A DNA stretch of 64,000 nucleotides from CBDDCA01 sp965218205 (GTDB lineage: Bacteria; Spirochaetota; Spirochaetia; WTKD01; G963693115). The position numbers and the translations under genes are program-made. A model generated the notes under the pieces. The model saw nothing but the letters and a program-made list of their open reading frames with translations, ran no database searches and had not been told where the DNA came from. The DNA lies in contig OZ244590.1 of the NCBI GenBank assembly GCA_965218205.1, positions 1,922,001 through 1,986,000 on the forward strand, written 5' to 3'. The first letter of the stretch is position 1, and every line of letters starts with the position of its first letter. Below, piece after piece: positions 56,526 to 64,000 of the stretch.

Positions 56526-59129
56526 ATGACATTATTTCAAAAATTACAAAAACAAGTTATTGAATGGAGAAAGAGTAACTATAAAAGTACAGAGTATCCT
56601 GAACTGTATGAAATACTAAGGTATTCTAGATTAGAAGATGCTAGTTTACGATTTTTACGAGAACCGCAGTTTGAAGCTATTGAGACATACCTATACATAC
56701 GATATATACTCAAGACACCTCACACAATAGATTTGTACAAGAGTTTATTTCAAGATGATCCAGTGATGTTATTTACTACCTTAGGAATTACCCATATTGG
56801 TAAAGACGCGATAGATTATGTCGATATAGAGGCCGTATTAGAAGGAATAAAAAACAATGATAAAAATATAGTACAAAAACATTCATACCATGCCTTGCAA
56901 GAAGCATTACAACTTGATTATGCAAGTTATATATTAGCACTGGTAATGGGAGCGGGCAAAACTATCTTAATTGCCTCTATCATAGGAATAGAATTTTCAA
57001 TAGCATTAAATAGAACAAATAAAGAAAATGAAGAAAAAATACAGTATATGAAAAATGCTTTGATATTTGCAAAAGGTACTACTATTATAGAATCTTTAAG
57101 AGAAATTTCTATGATAGATTTTTCTAAAATTGTTCCTCCATATCTATATAAAAAACTTGCTCCAAATTTAAAAATACACTATATCACTAAAAATGATAAG
57201 GAATTTGACGGAGTCATTGCAGAAAGCAACTATAATATTTTAATTACAAATACAGAAAAAATAACATTAAGAAAGAACAGTACAAATAAAGGTATGTTTA
57301 ATGAAAAAGAAGAACAAAAAAAATTAGAAGCAAACAGAAGGCTACAGAAAATAACAAGCCTTCCTAATGTAGCCATTTTTTCAGATGAAGCTCACAATAC
57401 ATACGGACAATCTTTAGAAAAAGACTTAAAAAGAGTAAGAGAAACTATTAACTATATTCATGAGAATAAAGAAATCGTATGTGTAATCAATACCACAGGA
57501 ACACCTTATTTTAAGAAACAAGCACTCAAAGAAGTTGTATACTGGTATTCTTTAGAACAAGGAATTAAAGATAACATATTAAAGTCGGTAGAAAACAATA
57601 TTGTATCGTATAATTTTGAGCAAGAGAATGAAGAAGATATTATTGAACAAGTAGTAGAAGATTTTTTTGCTAAGTATGGAAGTATATCATTGCCAACTGG
57701 ACAAACGGCAAAAATTGCATTTTATTTTAAGACCATTAAGCATTTAGAAGCAAGCAAAAAAATTATAGAAAAAAAACTTGTAACATTATCTCTTGCTCCT
57801 TCGTTGATATTGGTAAATACAGGAGAAGCCTCAGAAGAAGAGAAAAGAGAGTTTAATAGCCTGAATGCCTCCAACAGTCAAAAAAGAATAATTTTATTAG
57901 TCGCTAAGGGAGTTGAAGGATGGAACTGCCCTAGCCTTTTTGCTACCGCACTCATAAAAGAGCAAACAAGCTCCAATAATTTTGTCTTACAGGCAAGTGC
58001 AAGATGCCTAAGACAAGTGCCAAATAACACTCATTTAGCAAAAATATATCTTTCTAGTAAAAATAAAGATATACTAAACAAAGAGTTACAAGATACTTAT
58101 AAAACCTCAATTACTGATTTTGAACAACAACATCAACCAAAGATCACTGAACTTAGACCTACTATAAGAAAAGAAGATATACCAAAATTGATAATAAGAA
58201 AAAAGATAAAAAAAGTAAGAAGAAAAACGAGTATAAAAGCAGACACATTACAGCTACAGATTCCTCCTACAGAAGAAAAAAGAATCTTTCAATGGATATA
58301 TAGATTAGAAGAGGGTCAATTACAGCAGTCGGATATGAAAAGCAAAGAAAGTACAACAGTGGAATACTGTGGGATATATAATGTTGCAGCATATTTAGCC
58401 TCTAATTATCACTTACATTATATTGATGTAATTCGTACACTAAAAAAACAGTACCCTTCTTGTATGATTCCTCACTATCATATTGCTGACTTATCGTTGC
58501 AAATAGAAAAGCAGATACAGACATACGAAGAATTTGAAGAAACAATTACACAAGCCATTGCTGTTATCAAAATTCAAGATGAACAAGGAAACTATAATTT
58601 CTCAAAAAATAAAGATGGTTTTTACTATCACACCATTAAGTGTAAAGAAGAATCTGTGAAAGAATTAAAAGTAGAATATCAAAAGCATCCAAAAAATAAC
58701 AACGATATAGGATTTCACTTTGATATTTATAAATTTGATTCAGCACCAGAAAAAGACTTTTTCAACAAAGTACTGGAAAGATTATCAATCGATAAAAGAG
58801 AGGTAGAGGATATATATTTTACTGGCTTTATTACAGATAAAAATAAAACAGATTTTTATTTTGAGTATCAAAATGAAGATAAGCATTTTGTTCCCTACTA
58901 TCCTGATTTTCTTATTAGAAAAAAAGATGGTAAGTGTTTAATAGTTGAAATTAAATCAAAGCGAGACAGAAATACGCCCGAAGTACTCGCAAAAGAAAAA
59001 GCTATGAAAACAATTTTAGTGGATAATTCAGACAAATTTCAATATGAAATTATATCAACAAACACATCAAGCATAGATGATAACAATGAAGATTGGGTGC
59101 GTGTTCTGAGTAAAATATATACACGATAG
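56526..59129 (+). CDS. Type III-like restriction subunit (DEAH helicase with C-terminal nuclease)
   Basis: The protein has about 867 residues from MTLFQKLQKQVIEWRKSNYK; AAGGG lies just before the ATG, and a longer frame inside mod is unlikely. Walker A is LVMGAGKTILIA near 138-148, the DEAH box is AIFSDEAHNTYG near 284-292, and the helicase motif VI region is LQASARCLRQVPN near 490. The C-terminal YYPDFLIRKKDGKCLIVEIK near 790-810 has the PD...E.K pattern of restriction nucleases. It would cut unmethylated DNA in complex with the methyltransferase, which starts out of frame here. Confidence 0.85.
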   Translation: MTLFQKLQKQVIEWRKSNYKSTEYPELYEILRYSRLEDASLRFLREPQFEAIETYLYIRYILKTPHTIDLYKSLFQDDPVMLFTTLGITHIGKDAIDYVDIEAVLEGIKNNDKNIVQKHSYHALQEALQLDYASYILALVMGAGKTILIASIIGIEFSIALNRTNKENEEKIQYMKNALIFAKGTTIIESLREISMIDFSKIVPPYLYKKLAPNLKIHYITKNDKEFDGVIAESNYNILITNTEKITLRKNSTNKGMFNEKEEQKKLEANRRLQKITSLPNVAIFSDEAHNTYGQSLEKDLKRVRETINYIHENKEIVCVINTTGTPYFKKQALKEVVYWYSLEQGIKDNILKSVENNIVSYNFEQENEEDIIEQVVEDFFAKYGSISLPTGQTAKIAFYFKTIKHLEASKKIIEKKLVTLSLAPSLILVNTGEASEEEKREFNSLNASNSQKRIILLVAKGVEGWNCPSLFATALIKEQTSSNNFVLQASARCLRQVPNNTHLAKIYLSSKNKDILNKELQDTYKTSITDFEQQHQPKITELRPTIRKEDIPKLIIRKKIKKVRRKTSIKADTLQLQIPPTEEKRIFQWIYRLEEGQLQQSDMKSKESTTVEYCGIYNVAAYLASNYHLHYIDVIRTLKKQYPSCMIPHYHIADLSLQIEKQIQTYEEFEETITQAIAVIKIQDEQGNYNFSKNKDGFYYHTIKCKEESVKELKVEYQKHPKNNNDIGFHFDIYKFDSAPEKDFFNKVLERLSIDKREVEDIYFTGFITDKNKTDFYFEYQNEDKHFVPYYPDFLIRKKDGKCLIVEIKSKRDRNTPEVLAKEKAMKTILVDNSDKFQYEIISTNTSSIDDNNEDWVRVLSKIYTR

Positions 59130-59221
59130 TTATGTATCCCCCACAAGCCACCCCCTCTCTTAAGATAAGGCTATCATGTATACTATATGTACAATATATA
59201 CAATAATTATATATAGAGTAC

Positions 59222-62200
59222 ATGCACGTTATTTATCATACTACCACTAACAGATATTTCTTATACAACATTGCATCATTCCTCTGTCAGTGGGGAGTAT
59301 CAAGATTTCGCTATGGCATGTATATTGTATTCCTATACTGTTCAATGACTGTAGTCGCACTTGTGCCTCCAGAAGACAAGATAACACAGTACACTCCGTC
59401 TCTCACTGCATGGCAACAGGAGTCTCCTTATCAAGGCTGGCTAAGAAAAGACACAACATATTTTACCTATATCTTCGAACAGAAAGATATGGCAATAGTA
59501 GATGATTTAGAGGCTGTAGTGAAAGAATACGCTCAGCCACTCCAAGAGTTATTTGAGCATTATATTCGCTCATCAGAAAAAGTACATATCATTATTGATG
59601 GAAGAGCAGGATACAGCAATGGTTCTTACCGCTCAGTCCCTCCTGAGATTCGGCTTCACACCTATGCTATGGGAATAAGCGGTAAGAATACGAGTTGGAT
59701 ACAATTTCTCTTTTTACATGAATTTGCCCATTACCTTCACTTATACTACCCATCAGGATTAGGGCATTTTTTTTCTTATATTTTTGGACCAATCGCTAAA
59801 AGTATTCCTGCTTTGCTTACTCCTAAATGGCTTATTGAAGGAGTGGGAGTATATATAGAAAGTGCTTATTCCAACGTAGGAAGATTACATAACCCTTTTT
59901 TTATGTTACCAATGCGTGCCGATATTTTACTTGACACGCTCTTACCGTATTCAATATCACGACTCAATACCTCCTTTGAATTTCAATATGGAAGAATATA
60001 CCTTTATGGGAGTTTTCTGTTTCGCTATATACAACAACAATATGGCTTTGATACTTTTATTGAATTATGGCGTGAATATTTAGATGCTCCTTTCTTATTT
60101 GAAACTGCAGTAAAAAACAAGTTAGGAAAAAGTTTACAAAGCATTCACAAAGATATGCAAGCTACTCTTTATGCACAATATTTTAAAGAATCGGGATATT
60201 TTCCTCGCGGTACAATGCTAGAAACAACTATTCTTCCCAGTGATAAGCTCTCCTTAGTGGCTGCCACTGATAAGGGAAGCATATATTACAAACAAGGAAA
60301 TGAAGAGCCTAGTGGCTTTCTATTGCTTTCAAAAGATACTATGCAAGAACAAAGATTGCTTAGCATTTCTGCAGCCACTACATTTTTTGGAACAGGCAGT
60401 GCCGATGCCACAAAAGATGGCAACACACTTGTCTTTGTTGCAAGAACCTATAATGCAGGAGCAACTACCGCTCTGAGTAATATACGCTACAATGGGTACA
60501 TAAGCTACTTTAATGACCTGTACACTTACTCAGTAAAATCAAATACTTTCAAACAAATATCACAGAAACAACAGCTCTCTATGCCTAGTATAAGCAACGA
60601 TGCTTCCTTTATTGTCGCTACTAAAAAAGAAACTGCATATAACTCGTTGATCAAAGTAGATATGACAACACATCAACAAGGCTATGAAATTCTGTATACA
60701 GCTCCTTCGTCTGAAATACTTGATAAAGACATATCTCCACACAACAAATATGTTGCATTCATTGAGAAAAACACACACGAAGGCACAAGCATAGTTATAC
60801 TCGATATTGCAACTAAACAGCGTACCTCTCTACTACAAACTGATACTATGCTATTTTATGATCTACGGTTTATCAACAATACCACCGTTCAGTTTAGCTC
60901 TAATATAGAATATCCTCATACTGTTATGCAACTCTACAGATTTGATATAGAAAAACAACAACTCTCACGTATAGCCCAAGACAGCATTGGTATTGTCAGT
61001 GCCTTGCCAACACATGATGGTGGAGTACTGTATCAATCAAACAACGGAGAAGGGTTTGCTCTCTATCACTATACAAAACAGCATCTTCAAGCTATGACAC
61101 AGGGAGTAAATGTCAATACTCTTGACACTGTAAGCATGCCGTACAGTAGCATTTCTCAAACAACTGATGCTCTCCCTCTCTCTACAACACATGCAGCTTT
61201 CCCTTCTGTACTATCTTTTTTTCCTCATCGTATTGCATATCTGCTACCACTCTTTTTACTAAAATATGAAAATGCTACTACCAGCTTTTATCCTGGACTT
61301 GAATTACAGCTGTTTAGCTCTAACAGTCTTTCAAATCTAAAACTACAATTTTTACAATATTTTGATACACGACAAACAAATATTCACTTTCAGCCTATAT
61401 ACAATATAACATACGGATATTCCATTCGTCCTATAGGAGATATACTTATTTCATCATCCCGTAGCATTCAATATGCTCCTGTATCAGAAACCTATCTTAC
61501 ACAATATAAAAACACATTTTCTTATGGAAGATTATTATGGAGCGATATACACAATAATCGACTAAAACTTATAGCAAATACTACTATACGCTCCATAATC
61601 TTTACTCCTATAAGTCTGAGATTAGCAGAAAGCTATACTATAGAAAACTCCCTGTCTTTCCAAAAATTTGGACTTCGCCTACAGTACTCTGGAAAAAGCA
61701 CTGCTTCATCAATACGATACCCTTTATCATGGAATGCTGAGATTGGCTCATACTATTATCCTCCTTATTGGGAAAGTAACTATCACCAATATGTACATTC
61801 ATTGAGTTCTCATATTCGTGTTCCTTTACAAAAATACTTTGCTATAAAAATAAGCAATAAAAGTACTCTTTCCAATAGTACACAGTTTACATCAGAACAA
61901 CAGCTACATCGTCTCAATCGAATAGATACTATTACTCTCATACGTAGTTCACAAACAGTACTGCTAGGCTACGATACTGCCTTTAGCAATAGCCCTTTTA
62001 AGTCAATATGGTCATTAGATTTTATTATTCCCTTAGGCTACAATGATAGACTAGGAAGTTACACCATACAGCCCTATGCTTTCTTTTTAAGTATATATAC
62101 CGACCATAGCTTTGCAATAGATAATAGTGGTCATGCTATGCAAAGTTCTTATTATGATGTTGGGATAGAAAACAACATACAGTTTACCATAGGAGGAATC

Positions 62201-62290
62201 AATACATCAATAAGTGCAGGAGGATTATTTCGCATACCGTATGATGCACAAAAACTAGATTACAGGCTCTATATCTTATTTGGCAATTAA
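59222..62290 (+). CDS. MA-type metallopeptidase / TolB-like propeller / outer-membrane barrel protein
   Basis: The protein has 1,022 residues. A hydrophobic segment near 33-50 (MYIVFLYCSMTVVALV) serves as signal; translation may start at that Met. The peptidase domain has LFLHEFAHYLHLY near 163-175 (HExxH) and WLIEGVGVYIES near 200-212 (third ligand Glu), the Peptidase_MA pattern. Residues about 320-640 show repeated propeller-like segments (YVAFIEKNTHEGTSIVILDI). The final 350 residues are alternating strands ending DYRLYILFGN, a beta-barrel C-terminus. It would sit in the outer membrane. Its role is unknown. Confidence 0.75.
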   Translation: MHVIYHTTTNRYFLYNIASFLCQWGVSRFRYGMYIVFLYCSMTVVALVPPEDKITQYTPSLTAWQQESPYQGWLRKDTTYFTYIFEQKDMAIVDDLEAVVKEYAQPLQELFEHYIRSSEKVHIIIDGRAGYSNGSYRSVPPEIRLHTYAMGISGKNTSWIQFLFLHEFAHYLHLYYPSGLGHFFSYIFGPIAKSIPALLTPKWLIEGVGVYIESAYSNVGRLHNPFFMLPMRADILLDTLLPYSISRLNTSFEFQYGRIYLYGSFLFRYIQQQYGFDTFIELWREYLDAPFLFETAVKNKLGKSLQSIHKDMQATLYAQYFKESGYFPRGTMLETTILPSDKLSLVAATDKGSIYYKQGNEEPSGFLLLSKDTMQEQRLLSISAATTFFGTGSADATKDGNTLVFVARTYNAGATTALSNIRYNGYISYFNDLYTYSVKSNTFKQISQKQQLSMPSISNDASFIVATKKETAYNSLIKVDMTTHQQGYEILYTAPSSEILDKDISPHNKYVAFIEKNTHEGTSIVILDIATKQRTSLLQTDTMLFYDLRFINNTTVQFSSNIEYPHTVMQLYRFDIEKQQLSRIAQDSIGIVSALPTHDGGVLYQSNNGEGFALYHYTKQHLQAMTQGVNVNTLDTVSMPYSSISQTTDALPLSTTHAAFPSVLSFFPHRIAYLLPLFLLKYENATTSFYPGLELQLFSSNSLSNLKLQFLQYFDTRQTNIHFQPIYNITYGYSIRPIGDILISSSRSIQYAPVSETYLTQYKNTFSYGRLLWSDIHNNRLKLIANTTIRSIIFTPISLRLAESYTIENSLSFQKFGLRLQYSGKSTASSIRYPLSWNAEIGSYYYPPYWESNYHQYVHSLSSHIRVPLQKYFAIKISNKSTLSNSTQFTSEQQLHRLNRIDTITLIRSSQTVLLGYDTAFSNSPFKSIWSLDFIIPLGYNDRLGSYTIQPYAFFLSIYTDHSFAIDNSGHAMQSSYYDVGIENNIQFTIGGINTSISAGGLFRIPYDAQKLDYRLYILFGN

Positions 62291-62350
62291 CAGCATACTA
62301 TAACAACAATTACAAAAGAAATAGCACCTACATATCAACGGCACTGCTAT

Positions 62351-62782
62351 TTATACACCAATCACACCCTTTTTGAGAATTATATTACCGTATTTAACAA
62401 GCTCCCCTGTTACTACCACCGCATATGCCTGCTTTGCTCTATCATAAAAATCAAAGCGTTCAATAAATGCTATAGGAGGACAATCATGATAGTACTCATC
62501 AATAGCCTGCCTGTACCGTTGCTCTATTGCAGGATCTGCACTGTCTCCTTGTACCGCTTGCATCATATGTACTGGGGCTTCCACAAAAGTATCAAGTGGA
62601 AACAAAGGCAATAGTGCATGCAACAACGGAGCAATTTGCATACCATCTGCACGTAAACAAGTAGTGTTCATGGTAACACCGGGAAAATTAGCATCAGCCA
62701 GAACAATTTCATCACCATGCCCCATACTATGTAAAACAAACAACAGCTCAGGGCTTAGTAATGGAGATATTCCTTGTAACAT
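62351..62782 (-). CDS. fucU: FucU/RbsD-family sugar mutarotase (L-fucose mutarotase type)
   Basis: The protein has 143 residues, the family length. HGDEIVLADANFPG at 22-35 includes the catalytic His-Asp pair, and the C-terminal RFDFYDRAKQAYAVVVTGEL followed by YGNIILKKGVI matches FucU more than RbsD. It catalyses anomer interconversion of fucose or related sugars in the cytoplasm. The rbsABC-like importer at 4299-7831 is a possible functional partner but not a neighbour. AAAGGAG lies upstream of the ATG. Confidence 0.88.
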   Translation of the reverse strand: MLQGISPLLSPELLFVLHSMGHGDEIVLADANFPGVTMNTTCLRADGMQIAPLLHALLPLFPLDTFVEAPVHMMQAVQGDSADPAIEQRYRQAIDEYYHDCPPIAFIERFDFYDRAKQAYAVVVTGELVKYGNIILKKGVIGV

Positions 62783-62940
62783 ATCTTTCTCCTTTCTTTT
62801 ATTCTAAACAAAGAGAGAAAATACTGCAAATGTCCCAATATCCAATATAGCCATTATGTAAGTCCATTTTTGGACTGTCACTCTCTCGTATGCTCTATAG
62901 AGATACTGCAGTAAAGTCTCTTACTGCTCTTATGGTTCTA

Positions 62941-62969
62941 TAGCAAGAAAGAGCTACCCTTTCTTGCTA
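62941..62969 (-). terminator. Hairpin after the right-edge lipoprotein gene, duplicate of that at 33202
   Basis: tagcaagaaag (62941-62951) pairs with ctttcttgcta (62959-62969). The same arm sequence and surrounding motifs (ctctcgtatgctct, ggttctat) occur after the paralogue at 33254. The 208-base gap 62783-62990 contains nothing else recognised except agtcca/tggact near 62860. Confidence 0.45.
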
Positions 62970-62990
62970 TAGGTATGTATGTATCTTCTA

Positions 62991-64000
62991 TTATGAGGAA
63001 CATTCTGGATCATTTTTACCCTTTGGAAACCAATCTGTTTTTTTTGCCATAGCTGAATTTTGGAAATCACCATTCCTTACTGATGCTTTACACATTTTCC
63101 ACGAGGATAAATTTTTATAAAATGCAGAAGCGTTATAAAAGACAAAATTAAAGTCTGTAACATTACCTACATTCCAACCTGATATATCCTGATTAAACTT
63201 ACTTGCATCTCTAAACATAAGATCCATATTAGTAACCTTACGCGTATCCCAATCTCCTATATCTTTATTAAAAGCACTTGTTCTATTGAACATAGAACCC
63301 ATATTAGTAACTTTGCTTACATCCCAATCTCCTATATTTTTATTAAAAGCACTTTCTTGAAATAGAGCTTGCATATTCGTTACATTACTGGTGTTCCACT
63401 GTGTTATGTCTCCATTAAAAGTACTATCGCCATTAAATAAACCAGACATATTAGTAATAGCACTGGTATCTATCATGTTGAGGTTGGGGCTAGGGTTGTT
63501 GTTACCTCCCGAACCTTGCCTTGTTTTTTCTGCAGTGATAATAGCTTTGAGTGCTGTCTTTGTTGTTGGTCTGTAATAGCTCGCTACTTCGCTTGGGAGT
63601 TTCACCAGTCCTGTCTCTACATTGATAGTCGCAAGTACCTTTTGTCCCGAGTTTGCTCCCGAAGTAATGGTACATTCCACTACTCCATAGCTATACTCAG
63701 TGATAGCAGTATCATGTATGTTTGATTTATTTGCTGTGCCTGTTATTGTTATTGTATTGGTATTTTTTGCAAATGTTACTGTTAAGCCTGTTTCTTGTTT
63801 GAGGGTGCTGTTATCTATTGTGCTTTCATCACAGGTAAAGGTAAGCCCATTAGGAATACTGGTAAGTACTCTTGTTGTATGTGCTGATGTTGGTGCTGAG
63901 CCTACTGTTGCTGAAACCTTTGTGGCATTTCCTATTACTACTGTTGGAGTGCTGGCAGATACTGCTGTTGCTTCTGCTGATACCTTTGTCTTTTTGAGGC
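62991..64000 (-). CDS. FN3/BspA-type surface lipoprotein, C-terminal part (5' end beyond window)
   Basis: The frame is open from the TAA at 62991 through base 64000, so the gene continues off the right edge. The visible 330 residues include beta-rich repeats (KVSAEATAVSASTPTVVIGN, ATKVSATVGSAPTSAHTTRV), then YRPTTKTALKAIITAEKTRQ, NLNMIDTSAITNMSGLF and four DUF285 repeats. It ends CKASVRNGDFQNSAMAKKTD and PECSS. It is a clear paralogue of the phase-variable lipoprotein at 33254-37923, with which it also shares the 3' hairpin. Whether it too has a homopolymeric tract near its start cannot be seen here. Confidence 0.8.
   Translation of the reverse strand, partial: LKKTKVSAEATAVSASTPTVVIGNATKVSATVGSAPTSAHTTRVLTSIPNGLTFTCDESTIDNSTLKQETGLTVTFAKNTNTITITGTANKSNIHDTAITEYSYGVVECTITSGANSGQKVLATINVETGLVKLPSEVASYYRPTTKTALKAIITAEKTRQGSGGNNNPSPNLNMIDTSAITNMSGLFNGDSTFNGDITQWNTSNVTNMQALFQESAFNKNIGDWDVSKVTNMGSMFNRTSAFNKDIGDWDTRKVTNMDLMFRDASKFNQDISGWNVGNVTDFNFVFYNASAFYKNLSSWKMCKASVRNGDFQNSAMAKKTDWFPKGKNDPECSS

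Overview
The window reads as a low-GC host-associated spirochaete, most likely Spirochaetaceae/Treponema-like. This is inferred from gene content, not from a marker gene. The evidence is solute-binding proteins with the mature N-termini GGNQES, GGSNED and NGEKES, large surface proteins built from BspA-type (DUF285) and fibronectin-III repeats, a hendecad coiled-coil protein resembling Borrelia Bdr proteins, a MA-type peptidase/propeller/beta-barrel protein, ThyX, and a NusG-domain-II protein. No rRNA, tRNA or CRISPR array was seen.

Layout. 1-4.2 kb: a nine-repeat FN3 surface protein between two decayed IS1595-like transposase remnants. 4.3-7.8 kb: an RbsA/B/C-type sugar ABC operon (minus strand). 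7.9-18.5 kb: a BspA-like cluster (small lipoprotein, coiled-coil membrane protein, 2,860-residue giant lipoprotein). 18.6-21.7 kb: SecB-like chaperone and a TonB-dependent receptor. 21.7-26.2 kb: a MalFG-type sugar transporter without an ATPase gene, with a GH4 glycosidase. 26.3-27.7 kb: a DNA methyltransferase with a small possible nuclease remnant. 27.8-33.0 kb: TRAP transporter (DctP-Q-M) with a GH31 glucosidase. 33.2-37.9 kb: an FN3/BspA lipoprotein whose signal peptide is interrupted by a G15 tract. 38.3-40.3 kb: a two-gene CBASS-like locus. 40.4-45.0 kb: outer-membrane protein, DUF3825 protein, alpha/beta hydrolase, NYN protein. 45.1-51.6 kb: a long minus-strand operon-like run (lysA, hisA, degenerate hisIE, rhomboid, unknown, NadR-like, thyX, NusG-II). 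51.6-59.1 kb: an AT-rich accessory island (ImmA/IrrE peptidase, membrane coiled-coil protein, then TM / STAS-like / GHKL-ATPase genes divergent from a type III-like mod-res pair). 59.2-62.8 kb: peptidase-propeller-barrel protein and a FucU mutarotase. 63-64 kb: the 3' part of a second FN3/BspA lipoprotein, cut by the window edge.

Main observations. Two genes carry homopolymeric C/G tracts that put the N-terminal and main coding frames out of register by one base: the surface lipoprotein (15 G; in frame at 13, 16 or 19) and the DNA methyltransferase (41 C; in frame at 39 or 42). The two halves of each gene are open and recognisable. Both therefore look like slipped-strand phase-variable loci, one for surface composition and one for genome-wide methylation. 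The CBASS-like pair (CD-NTase with a C-terminal AGS-C-like sensor domain, plus a membrane Rossmannoid protein) and the GHKL-ATPase/STAS-like/TM cassette next to the phase-variable R-M pair are the best candidates for incompletely described defence or signalling systems. A third IS1595-like remnant and a 13-bp inverted repeat lie in the leader of the GHKL gene.
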